Of a DNA stretch of 64,000 nt, positions 27,360-34,549 are shown in pieces. Below the pieces are notes generated by a model. It was not told the origin of the DNA. It worked only from the letters and a program-made list of their open reading frames with translations, and ran no database searches. The stretch lies in NCBI GenBank assembly GCA_017483195.1, contig JAFULR010000012.1, positions 1-64,000 on the forward strand, in the 5' to 3' direction. How positions within the stretch are numbered: position 1 is the first letter of the stretch; the number at the start of each line of letters is the position of its first letter. The translations under genes were made by a program, and so were the position numbers. Origin of the DNA: Clostridia bacterium (GTDB lineage Bacteria; Bacillota; Clostridia; Oscillospirales; CAG-272).

Positions 27360-28859
27360 TTATTCATTGTTAGCTCTGTTTGTTCTCTGCGCCATATCAA
27401 GAACCCTTGCCTTAAGCTTTTTAGTTGCGTAGGTGGGCTTAACGCGGAAGGTCCAGTTACCTTCAGCAACCGCAGGGGTATTAATTCTTCCCTCACTATT
27501 GGGAAGCTCAAGGTAGTCCTGAATGGGAACCATCGCAAGGTTAGCGGGGCTCATCATAGCAAATTCAATAAGAGCCTCGGTAGCGGTTTGTCCTTTTCTT
27601 ACCGGGACCTCCTCTTTAAATCTCTCAAGAGCTTTTCCGTTAAGATTGTAATACCATGTATATGTACAATCGCTGTCATGAGAAGCTGAATAAACTATGC
27701 AATTCGCATCAGGATAATTTCTTGGAAGATACTCGCTCTCCTCATCATAGAAGGCAAAGTGAAGCATCTTCATACCGGGAAATCCTGTCTGCTCAAGAAG
27801 CTCAGTAACATCCTCTGTAATAAAGCCAAGATCCTCCGCAATAATCTGTGAGTCGGGCAATGCTTTATCTATTGCTTCAAATAGCGCGATACGGGGGCCG
27901 ATCTCCCAAGTACCATGACGAGCGGTGCTGTGACCAGCAGGAATTGCATAATAGCTTGCAAATCCACGGAAATGATCTATTCTTATTATATCGTAAAGCT
28001 CGAAATTAGCTCGTGCACGGTTCACCCACCAAGAGAAGTCCTGCTCTGCCATAAGCTCGTAATTATAAATGGGGTTACCCCAAAGCTGACCGTCCTCGGA
28101 AAATCCATCGGGGGGGCATCCCGCAACGATTGTGGGATTATAATCTTTATCAAGAAGAAATTGCTCCGGAGCGCTCCACACGTCAACGCTATCGTGCGCA
28201 ACATATATCGGCATATCGCCTATTACAGTAATATTTTTGGCATGGGCATAATCAAGAACCGCTCTCCACTCGCTCATAAACTCAAACTGAATCCATTTCC
28301 AGAAATTCATCTCAGATTCAAATTCCGCTTTATGCTCGCGAGCCGATGCTACATTTTTATGCTCTTCGGACCAAAGAGTCCACTGACAATAATTATAATG
28401 AACCTTAAGCGCCATAAAAAGCGCATAATCCTCAAGCCATGCAGAAGCTTTTTCACAAAATTCATTGTACTTTTCGTCGGGCACAAAGCGAGAAAAAGCC
28501 AATCTGAGCATCTCATATCGGGTATTAAAAAGCCAACCGTAGTCTATTCTTCCTTGCTCGTGCTCATAGGACTTAAGCTCATCTTTAGTGATAAGCTTTT
28601 TCTTGCACAAAATTTCCGGCGCGATAAAATAAGGATTTCCCGCGCAAGCTGCAGGCGACTGATACGGACTATCTCCGTACGATGTGGGATTAAGAGGCAA
28701 AACCTGCCAGCACTTCTGCGCGGTTTCGCTTAAAAAATCAATAAAATCAAAAGCGCATTTACCAAAGTCACCTATTCCGTATTTTGCGGGCAATGAGCTT
28801 ACCGGCATTAAAATACCACTTTTGTGAGTAAAGCCAAAATTGTTTTTCGTATTGTTCAA
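27360..28859 (-). CDS. malQ: 4-alpha-glucanotransferase
   Basis: A cytosolic GH77 enzyme of 499 residues, the usual bacterial length, that transfers alpha-1,4-glucan segments between imported maltodextrins. It begins SGILMPVSSLPAKYGIGDFG. Catalytic residues are Asp295 in IRIDHFRGF, Glu342 in AEDLG and the third acid in SHDSDC (395-397); the last replaces the more common HDNDT form. The start is TTG 28859, supported by an AAAGGAG site 7 bases upstream and the lack of a nearby ATG. It is the first gene of the locus, behind a perfect consensus promoter, and pulA follows after 30 bp. Confidence 0.95.
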   Translation of the reverse strand: MNNTKNNFGFTHKSGILMPVSSLPAKYGIGDFGKCAFDFIDFLSETAQKCWQVLPLNPTSYGDSPYQSPAACAGNPYFIAPEILCKKKLITKDELKSYEHEQGRIDYGWLFNTRYEMLRLAFSRFVPDEKYNEFCEKASAWLEDYALFMALKVHYNYCQWTLWSEEHKNVASAREHKAEFESEMNFWKWIQFEFMSEWRAVLDYAHAKNITVIGDMPIYVAHDSVDVWSAPEQFLLDKDYNPTIVAGCPPDGFSEDGQLWGNPIYNYELMAEQDFSWWVNRARANFELYDIIRIDHFRGFASYYAIPAGHSTARHGTWEIGPRIALFEAIDKALPDSQIIAEDLGFITEDVTELLEQTGFPGMKMLHFAFYDEESEYLPRNYPDANCIVYSASHDSDCTYTWYYNLNGKALERFKEEVPVRKGQTATEALIEFAMMSPANLAMVPIQDYLELPNSEGRINTPAVAEGNWTFRVKPTYATKKLKARVLDMAQRTNRANNE

Positions 28860-28911
28860 GACAGATCTCCTTTCCGAATATCAACGAAATGTCTATGTTT
28901 CCACCGTTTAT

Positions 28912-28940
28912 TATAACATTTAGACAAAAAAATGTCAATC
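28912..28940 (-). promoter_or_regulatory. Consensus sigma-A promoter of malQ-pulA
   Basis: A perfect TTGACA (28935-28940) and a perfect TATAAT (28912-28917) with a 17-bp spacer. The -35 lies inside GACA-T7-TGTC, a small inverted repeat that could be an operator. Such strength suggests repression rather than activation as the control. Confidence 0.8.
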
Positions 28941-28973
28941 TCCCATTGATAAATTAGGCAAAAAATATTAAAC

Positions 28974-29003
28974 AAAAAGCACCGAACATTTTCGGTGCTT
29001 TTT
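28974..29003 (-). terminator. Intrinsic terminator of the XRE regulator gene
   Basis: A perfect 13-bp stem (28974-28986 with 28991-29003, loop CATT) 12 bp after the stop, followed by a short T-rich tract. Confidence 0.8.
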
Positions 29004-29015
29004 AACAAAGTTCAT

Positions 29016-29879
29016 TTACTTGCAGAACTTTCCATGTATTTTTCTATCAAGTGCGCTCGCAATGGGATAGTACACGGGAATAGTAACAAAGATCAACCAT
29101 GACGGGTGCCAATTTCCATAATACATCCCCAATACGAGATACACGAACGCGACAAAAACAGGATAAGCAAATTCGCAAAAACTTCTCTTGTAAATCGCTT
29201 CAACAAAAGAATAATATACCGGAATGGTAACATAGATCACCCACGCAAGACCCCAACCGCCAAAATAGTTTCCAAATCCGCAAATGAGATATGCAATCGT
29301 ACAGATTATGGGATACGGTATCTCAAGCCAAAACTTCGTTGGCTTTTTCACCTTAATATGAACGGTATTTCCCTTTGCAGTATTTCCTTCTGCGCTGAAT
29401 ACGGTTTCATATCCGTCAACATCATCATCGTCGTCATCGCAATCCGCATCATCCAAATTTTCCTCGTCCGGATTTGATTTCATATTTTCTATTTTGATTC
29501 CGTCAAAGCTTATTTTGACCTTTTCTCCGTCCGAGCTTTCAACCAAGATCCCCTTCGGACCTATCTTGACCTTATCGTCGCCATCTTCAATATTGATCAA
29601 CAGCTTTTCTTCCTCATTAACCTCTGCCTTGGGATCACCCTCGGGTTCTTCAGCAGGCTCCTGCTTCTTCTCCTCTTTCTCACCGTAAATAAGCTCGTCA
29701 AGAGAAAGACCGTATATTTTTGCAAGCGCGATAAGATTATCGGTATCGGGGCTCGCCTCGCTTCTTTCCCATTTCGATACTGCCTGACGCGACACGCCAA
29801 GCTTTTCCGCAAGCTCCTCCTGTGAGAGATTATTTTTCTTTCTTAATTCATATAATCTATTGGCTGTTTCAAGTGTCAT
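29016..29879 (-). CDS. XRE-family regulator with C-terminal membrane repeat domain
   Basis: A 287-residue protein. Residues about 5-62 are a Cro/C1-type helix-turn-helix (LSQEELAEKLGVSRQAVSKW). An acidic, unstructured-looking stretch follows, with a run of Asp near residue 150. The C-terminal ~95 residues have four membrane spans arranged as two copies of one unit, each ending VTIPVYY (about 220 and 268). It would bind DNA while tethered to the membrane, perhaps sensing the envelope; the ligand is unknown. It lies directly upstream of malQ in the same direction, but a terminator separates them, so regulation of the starch locus is only a possibility. Confidence 0.85.
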   Translation of the reverse strand: MTLETANRLYELRKKNNLSQEELAEKLGVSRQAVSKWERSEASPDTDNLIALAKIYGLSLDELIYGEKEEKKQEPAEEPEGDPKAEVNEEEKLLINIEDGDDKVKIGPKGILVESSDGEKVKISFDGIKIENMKSNPDEENLDDADCDDDDDDVDGYETVFSAEGNTAKGNTVHIKVKKPTKFWLEIPYPIICTIAYLICGFGNYFGGWGLAWVIYVTIPVYYSFVEAIYKRSFCEFAYPVFVAFVYLVLGMYYGNWHPSWLIFVTIPVYYPIASALDRKIHGKFCK

Positions 29880-29912
29880 TTCAAATTTTCCTTTCGTTTG
29901 GTTTATGCTGAA

Positions 29913-29941
29913 ATCCTATCACAAAATCAAAAAATTGACAA
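29913..29941 (-). promoter_or_regulatory. Probable promoter of the XRE regulator gene
   Basis: TTGTCA (29936-29941), a 17-bp spacer and TAGGAT (29913-29918) with an extended -10 TG. Confidence 0.5.
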
Positions 29942-30035
29942 TACATTTTAGTTTTCAAATGCAAAAAGCCACGCAACTTTCGGTTGCAAATACAATTATA
30001 CCGCTATTTCAGCAGAATTTCAATAGGCATATGCA

Positions 30036-30071
30036 AAAAAATAAAGAGTGCCGAGGCACTCTTTATTTTTT
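30036..30071 (-). terminator. Intrinsic terminator of rplS
   Basis: A long inverted repeat (AAAGAGTGCC with GGCACTCTTT, extended by A/T pairs, very short loop) lies 14 bp after the rplS stop. Its symmetry would allow function on either strand. Confidence 0.85.
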
Positions 30072-30084
30072 TGTTAAGTTGTAA

Positions 30085-30426
30085 TTAGATTCTTTCCTTA
30101 ACCTTAGACGCCTTACCCACTCTATCACGAAGGTAGTAGAGCTTAGCACGTCTTACTTTACCGTGTCTGATAACGTCAACCTTCTCAACGTTGGGAGAGT
30201 GGATGGGGAATGTCTTTTCAACACCTACACCATATGCTACTCTTCTTACGGTAAATGTTTCGGAGATACCGCCGCCGTGTTTAGCGATAACTGTACCTTC
30301 GAAAAGCTGAACTCTCTCACGTGTTCCCTCTTTAATCTTGTTGTGAACACGGATTGTATCACCGACGTTAACCTCGGGGAGTTCCTTCTTAAGCTGCTCG
30401 TTTGTAAAAGCCTTGATCAAATCCAT
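30085..30426 (-). CDS. rplS: 50S ribosomal protein L19
   Basis: A 113-residue ribosomal protein of normal length with the conserved [16 protein letters not shown] segment, [14 protein letters not shown], and the C-terminal [17 protein letters not shown]. It sits at the 30S-50S interface. It stands alone here, without the usual rpsP-rimM-trmD neighbours. GGAGGGCC precedes the ATG. A roughly 90-nt leader with paired elements lies between the promoter and the start. Confidence 0.98.
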   Translation of the reverse strand: MDLIKAFTNEQLKKELPEVNVGDTIRVHNKIKEGTRERVQLFEGTVIAKHGGGISETFTVRRVAYGVGVEKTFPIHSPNVEKVDVIRHGKVRRAKLYYLRDRVGKASKVKERI

Positions 30427-30511
30427 TTTTGTGGCCCTCCTTAATAACTGGAATATTCATGCAGAGCGTCGCAGCGGACTATTCCGAAATAATTATGTGC
30501 ATACACATACA
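30427..30511 (-). promoter_or_regulatory. Structured 5' leader of rplS, candidate L19 leader
   Basis: In the transcript GGAATA pairs with TATTCC (30480-30485 with 30450-30455), enclosing a GC-rich region GTCCGCTGCGACGCTCTGCA that can pair internally. The closing arm lies shortly before the ribosome site. L19 autoregulatory leaders are known in low-GC Gram-positives; this fits by position and structure, but no covariance model was run. Confidence 0.5.
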
Positions 30512-30517
30512 TCGTGT

Positions 30518-30546
30518 ATTATAGCACAACTTTTTCTAAATTGCAA
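30518..30546 (-). promoter_or_regulatory. Sigma-A promoter of rplS
   Basis: TTGCAA (30541-30546), a 17-bp spacer and TATAAT (30518-30523). Confidence 0.75.
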
Positions 30547-30555
30547 TAGTTTTTA

Positions 30556-31959
30556 TTAATTTTTTATGAATTTTTTCAGTATTTTTGCAAATGCCGAAAT
30601 CAATGATTTTCCGTTAAGCAAAACGATCAATCCGATCATAAAAATCTGAACGATTCCATTATACGGAAGATTGCATATCATAAAGATCACTTGTATTAAG
30701 ACTATGACAGTGTTAAGAGCAAGCCTCCACGCGCCAAGGTTAAATGGCATAAACTTTTTCGAATGGATCGCGCGAACAACAAACACCGCAAAATAGCTTG
30801 CTGCCGTTGCTATGCCTGCTCCCTGAGCTCCCATTTTTGGAATAAGGGCAAGGTTTAGAATTATATTCAAAAGTGCCCCCAAAGCTGCGGTTATAAACGA
30901 CATAGCGGTCTTTTTCTTTACTGTATATATTGTACCGACAAAGGTTACGAGAGACGAGAAGACAGTAGCGACAAGAAGAACGGGCATAAATCCCCAAGCC
31001 TCGTAATAAGACTCATCCAAAAGCAAGCTTGCGCCAAGCGGGGTAAACGGAATAAGAAATGCGCATCCGAGAAATAACACAGCGCAATAGCGTTCAAACA
31101 CCGCCGAAAAGAATTTACTTACTTCTTCCCTATCCTTGGATTCGGATATAGCGGAGATCTGCCAAGCCTCGTTAAAAACGCCCGCCACCAGCGCAATTAT
31201 CGTAGGTATCTTGTAAGCGGCAGCGTAAAGACCGTTTTCACCACTACCCCAAAAGTGAGTGACCATAAATCTATCCGATACATTAGTTATCCACCAAATT
31301 ACCGTAGTAGGCATCATCGGAAGGCTGTATTTGAGCATTTCCTTAATCTTGTTTTTTGAAACGAGCTTAAACGAAAAATCCTCATAGAGCTTTGCGTAAA
31401 GCACCAAAAAAAGTGTACCCAATGCATCCGCAACAGCAACAGAAAGCACGTAACCCGTTACACCAAGCTTCATGGGAATGAGAAACAAAAGATTGAACGC
31501 AATAGTAAGCGCAGTTCCCAAAATTCCGCCAAACGCATATAGCTTCATATAGCCCTTTGCCCTTATATATTCCTTGACAAGAGTATGATAATTAGAGCTT
31601 ATTACGTAGAAAACAAGGAGCCAAACAAATCCGTCAAAATACGAGATCAGAGATAGAAGCGGCGATATCAAAACAAACGCCGCACTTGTGCAAAGAAGCA
31701 CCGTTGCACCGGAGGAAAATACCACCCTGTTATTCTCTGATTCGTCCGCGGCAAAACGAAAAACACCGTGAGTAATTCCTATGCAACAGAACGGTATAAG
31801 CAAGTTCGCGGCATTGGTAATAAGATCCGCAGTGCCGTATTGCTCCTTAGATAAAATAGCCGTGTAAAGAGGCATTAAAAAATAGACGAGCAGCTTTGAT
31901 GCAAATGTGCCCAAAGACAATATTAACGTGTTTGATAATAGCCTTTTATATTTGTCCAT
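30556..31959 (-). CDS. Polysaccharide/oligosaccharide flippase (Wzx/MVF type)
   Basis: A 467-residue membrane protein with about 14 spans, of the oligosaccharide flippase family. The N-terminal pattern LLSNTLILSLGTFASKLLVYFLMPLYTAILSKEQYG is typical and is here split by no gap; KEYIRAKGYMKLYAFGGILG is another recognisable segment. Such proteins move lipid-linked glycans across the membrane for cell-wall or capsule polymers. No other polysaccharide genes adjoin it, so the cargo is unknown. GGAGGA precedes the ATG. No separate terminator is seen before the rplS promoter. Confidence 0.88.
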   Translation of the reverse strand: MDKYKRLLSNTLILSLGTFASKLLVYFLMPLYTAILSKEQYGTADLITNAANLLIPFCCIGITHGVFRFAADESENNRVVFSSGATVLLCTSAAFVLISPLLSLISYFDGFVWLLVFYVISSNYHTLVKEYIRAKGYMKLYAFGGILGTALTIAFNLLFLIPMKLGVTGYVLSVAVADALGTLFLVLYAKLYEDFSFKLVSKNKIKEMLKYSLPMMPTTVIWWITNVSDRFMVTHFWGSGENGLYAAAYKIPTIIALVAGVFNEAWQISAISESKDREEVSKFFSAVFERYCAVLFLGCAFLIPFTPLGASLLLDESYYEAWGFMPVLLVATVFSSLVTFVGTIYTVKKKTAMSFITAALGALLNIILNLALIPKMGAQGAGIATAASYFAVFVVRAIHSKKFMPFNLGAWRLALNTVIVLIQVIFMICNLPYNGIVQIFMIGLIVLLNGKSLISAFAKILKKFIKN

Positions 31960-31990
31960 TTTTCATCCTCCTCTAAAATTTAACTCTATT

Positions 31991-32019
31991 ATTATACCAC
32001 ATTTCAATCCGACAGTCAA
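31991..32019 (-). promoter_or_regulatory. Sigma-A promoter of the flippase gene
   Basis: TTGACT (32014-32019), a 17-bp spacer and TATAAT (31991-31996) with an extended -10 TG. Confidence 0.75.
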
Positions 32020-32061
32020 CGAGTTTGAGAAAATTCGAAGCGTTTTGTTGGCACTAAAAAA

Positions 32062-32084
32062 TCCCCACGGCAGAGCCGCGGGGA
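32062..32084 (-). terminator. Intrinsic terminator of hpf
   Basis: TCCCC-A-CGGC pairs with GCCG-C-GGGGA (one A/C mismatch, loop AGA), followed by TTTTTTAG on the minus strand. Confidence 0.75.
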
Positions 32085-32104
32085 AAATTATAAACAACAA
32101 AAGA

Positions 32105-32632
32105 TTATTTGTAAATTATCGGATTGATAAGTCCGTACGTTCCGTCCTTTCTTGTATAAACAACGGAAATGCCAGAGGTTTCATCATTAAAGAAAACAAA
32201 GAATTGGTGGCCGAGAAGGTTCATCTGCATAATCGCCTCCTCAACGGACATTGGGAAAAGCTCAAACTCTTTGGTTCTTACAACAAATTCGGGATCTTCG
32301 TCAAGAACCTCACCATAATCGGGGAAGAAAAATTCGCCCTCCTTATGCCTTTTCTCAAGTCTTGTTTTGTTCTTTCTTATCTGGCGGTCGATGGCTTCAA
32401 CGCAGCGATCCATCGCATTCTGGAAGCTGATGTCATCAACCTCAGCACGAAAGATTGTGTTTGCACCGTGAATCGTGATCTCAACGTTATCGCGCTCACG
32501 CTTACAACTGAACGTTACTGTTGCGGAGGCGTCTGAACCAAAGTATTTGTCCAGTCTTGCGAGTTTCTTTTCAGCCATTTCCTTGGTTGAATCCCAAACG
32601 TTCATCTGTCTGCCAACAATAGTAATCTTCAT
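32105..32632 (-). CDS. hpf: Ribosome hibernation-promoting factor, long form
   Basis: A 175-residue long-form HPF. The N-terminal ~100 residues are the S30AE domain (MKITIVGRQMNVWDSTKEMAEKK is its start region; VEVTIHGANTIFRAEV-like strand near 50-65). The C-terminal ~60 residues are the dimerisation domain (PMSVEEAIMQMNLLGHQFFVF and the final GLINP). It joins 70S ribosomes into inactive 100S dimers in stationary phase. It is monocistronic with its own promoter and terminator. Confidence 0.96.
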   Translation of the reverse strand: MKITIVGRQMNVWDSTKEMAEKKLARLDKYFGSDASATVTFSCKRERDNVEITIHGANTIFRAEVDDISFQNAMDRCVEAIDRQIRKNKTRLEKRHKEGEFFFPDYGEVLDEDPEFVVRTKEFELFPMSVEEAIMQMNLLGHQFFVFFNDETSGISVVYTRKDGTYGLINPIIYK

Positions 32633-32687
32633 AGTATCATTCCTTTCGAGTTTTATTTAATCGAAAAGGTTTCCCTTTTCTGATTTT

Positions 32688-32716
32688 ATTATAGCACACT
32701 TCCATTTATTTGTAAA
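32688..32716 (-). promoter_or_regulatory. Sigma-A promoter of hpf
   Basis: TTTACA (32711-32716), a 17-bp spacer and TATAAT (32688-32693). Confidence 0.65.
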
Positions 32717-32730
32717 TAGTTTATATAAAA

Positions 32731-32783
32731 AATATCGGCATTTCATTAATTTTGTGCACACTGCACAATGAAATTCCGATATT
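32731..32783 (-). terminator. Long hairpin terminator of the histidine phosphatase gene
   Basis: AATATCGG pairs with CCGATATT, ATTTCA with TGAAAT and TTGTGCA with TGCACAA, with small internal loops between. It lies 8 bp after the stop codon. The downstream minus-strand sequence is T/A-rich. Confidence 0.7.
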
Positions 32784-32791
32784 TTTAAATA

Positions 32792-33436
32792 TTAATCCTG
32801 TTTTTTTACGCCTACGTGAGTAATGATTCCCTCAAGATGAGCATCGTGACCGTATTCGACAACGTTATACTTCCCGTTTTCATATTCTACGTGGCAAACA
32901 GCCGCGTTAGACACCCAATCATATTTTTGAAGATTCTCCAATGTATCGTTATGCCACAAGCAATTCATTACACGTATAACCGTTGCGTGCGTGCCGATAA
33001 GCACAGTTTTGCCCTCGTTTTCAGCAAGAATTTCCTCGGTCGCTCTCTTTATTCTGTCAAATACATCGGAAATGCGCTCGCCACCATCCGGGTGCGCGTT
33101 GCCTATATCGTTTTGGAAAGTCCAATATGTTTCCGGAAATTTTTCGGCAATATCCGTAAAGGTCGTTTGCTCCCACTCACCCGCATAGATCTCACGCAAT
33201 CCTTCCATTTTATGTATTTGAAGTCCAAGTCTCTCTGCCGTGGGAAGAACTGTGTTATAAGCGCGGCACAGGTCGCTTGAATATATCTTATCAATATGGA
33301 ATTGCTTTAAATATTCCGTCAGTCTTTCAACCTGCTGTTCTCCAACCTCGGAGAGCCCCCAGTCAGTCTGACCAATAAATATTCTTTTAAAATTTCCTAT
33401 ACTGTTTCCGTGTCTTACTATTATTAACTTAACCAT
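32792..33436 (-). CDS. Histidine phosphatase family protein (phosphoglycerate mutase-like)
   Basis: A 214-residue cytosolic phosphatase of the branch that includes PhoE, CobC and cofactor-dependent phosphoglycerate mutase. The RHGNS motif (about 8-12) holds the phosphorylated histidine, SSDLCRAYNT supplies the second arginine, GLREIYAGEWE the acid, and GTHATVIRV the second histidine. The substrate cannot be told. It has a single-gene unit with promoter and terminator. Confidence 0.9.
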   Translation of the reverse strand: MVKLIIVRHGNSIGNFKRIFIGQTDWGLSEVGEQQVERLTEYLKQFHIDKIYSSDLCRAYNTVLPTAERLGLQIHKMEGLREIYAGEWEQTTFTDIAEKFPETYWTFQNDIGNAHPDGGERISDVFDRIKRATEEILAENEGKTVLIGTHATVIRVMNCLWHNDTLENLQKYDWVSNAAVCHVEYENGKYNVVEYGHDAHLEGIITHVGVKKQD

Positions 33437-33466
33437 TTTATTTTCCTTTCGGGATTTTATATTTCA

Positions 33467-33495
33467 ATTATACTACATTTTATACAAATATTCAA
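33467..33495 (-). promoter_or_regulatory. Sigma-A promoter of the histidine phosphatase gene
   Basis: TTGAAT (33490-33495), a 17-bp spacer and TATAAT (33467-33472). Confidence 0.7.
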
Positions 33496-33519
33496 TATCG
33501 AATATCGTTTTTTCAAAAA

Positions 33520-33544
33520 AAGAACCGAGAAAATCTCGGTTCTT
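33520..33544 (-). terminator. Terminator of cassette B, near-copy of the cassette A terminator
   Basis: AAGAACCGAGA (33520-33530) pairs with TCTCGGTTCTT (33534-33544), followed by TTTTTTTGAAAAAA on the minus strand. The stem sequence is the same as at 37043-37070. Confidence 0.85.
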
Positions 33545-33550
33545 AAATTA

Positions 33551-34549
33551 TTAATTAAGTGTAATTCCAAAAAGATCAGCAATACCCTTATATCTATCAG
33601 CAAGCTCCTGCTTCTCTTCCTCGGTTAACTCTTCGTTTCCGTTTGTAGAATCTATAGCTCCCTGAAGAACATCCGAAAGATCCTGCTTAGTGTTATCGTC
33701 CAACATCTCGGCATTTTCCTTAATTGTGTTTGAAACAACCGTAGAATCAAGAATGTTGTCAACTGCGTTTTCAAGCTGTTCTTCGGTGGGTCCTTCTTCG
33801 CTGTTCATAGAACCAACAAGCCCCATCATACTGTCAAGTGCTGCGGTTTCTTTTTCGATAAACTCTTCCTTGATCTTATCAGCCTCTTCTTGAGTTATCT
33901 CGCCGCTTTCAACCTTTGCCTGTGTATCTTCGTGACTGTCTCCGATAGCGTTATAAAGATTATCAACATAGCTGATTACGATATCTGTAGTAAATGAACC
34001 CTCTTCAGTATCAGTATCAAGATTTCCGGTAATAGTATTTGACAAGATCTCTTTATTAATTTCAGCAGTAATGGGATTATACGTATCGTAAATATCCGTC
34101 ATAGCTTCCTTATCGATAGGAGATTCCACAATATCGGATGAACCATCGCCGTCGCCGGGCTTATCGGTTTCAGAACCGCCCTGACCTGGGTTCTCGCCGG
34201 GCTTATCGGTTTCAGAACCGCCCTGACCTGGGTTCTCGCCGGGCTTATCGGTTTCGGAGCCGCCCTGATCGGGGTTCTCACCGGGCTTATCGGTTTCGGA
34301 GCCGCCCTGATCGGGGTTTTCACCGGGCTTATCGGTTTCGGAGCCGCCCTGATCGGGGTTTTCACCGGGCTTATCAGTTTCCGAACCGCCCTGATCGGGG
34401 TTCTGAGGAGGCGCAACAGGTGTCATAGCCTCAATAAAATCCTTCTGTATAGAAGTGAAATCGCTTTGCTTTACCGTCTGATATCCGCCCAACGCAATGA
34501 TTCCAACGCAAAGGACGAAAGCAACAATATTTATCACTAATTTAATCAT
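33551..34549 (-). CDS. Cassette B small protein: single-pass anchor, 14-residue repeats, acidic helical domain
   Basis: Not assigned to a named family. The 332-residue product has one N-terminal span (about 5-22), then GGYQTVKQSDF, which is shared with the 37082 paralogue. Six near-identical 14-residue repeats follow (NPDQGGSETDKPGE, residues 50-133). The C-terminal ~190 residues are strongly acidic and helix-prone (DKEAMTDIYDTYNPI, then EELTEEEKQELADRY). With the N-terminus inside, the repeats and helical part would be outside the membrane. The gene overlaps the end of the large cassette protein by 4 bp (ATGA), so the two are probably made together and may form a complex. Confidence 0.8.
   Translation of the reverse strand: MIKLVINIVAFVLCVGIIALGGYQTVKQSDFTSIQKDFIEAMTPVAPPQNPDQGGSETDKPGENPDQGGSETDKPGENPDQGGSETDKPGENPDQGGSETDKPGENPGQGGSETDKPGENPGQGGSETDKPGDGDGSSDIVESPIDKEAMTDIYDTYNPITAEINKEILSNTITGNLDTDTEEGSFTTDIVISYVDNLYNAIGDSHEDTQAKVESGEITQEEADKIKEEFIEKETAALDSMMGLVGSMNSEEGPTEEQLENAVDNILDSTVVSNTIKENAEMLDDNTKQDLSDVLQGAIDSTNGNEELTEEEKQELADRYKGIADLFGITLN
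34151..34402. repeat. Tandem 42-bp coding repeat, six units
   Basis: Six 42-bp units in frame encode the NPxQGGSETDKPGE linker of the cassette B small protein; the four units at the N-terminal side have D and the last two G at position x. High DNA identity between units suggests recent slippage or unequal exchange, so copy number may vary between strains. Confidence 0.9.

Noticed and set aside
29970..30035. Small RNA or second terminator near 29980
   Set aside because: Only a 5-bp GCAAC/GTTGC hairpin is present, with no promoter, and the rplS terminator already lies upstream.
34151..34402. CRISPR array
   Set aside because: The 42-bp units are contiguous without spacers and are in frame with a coding sequence.
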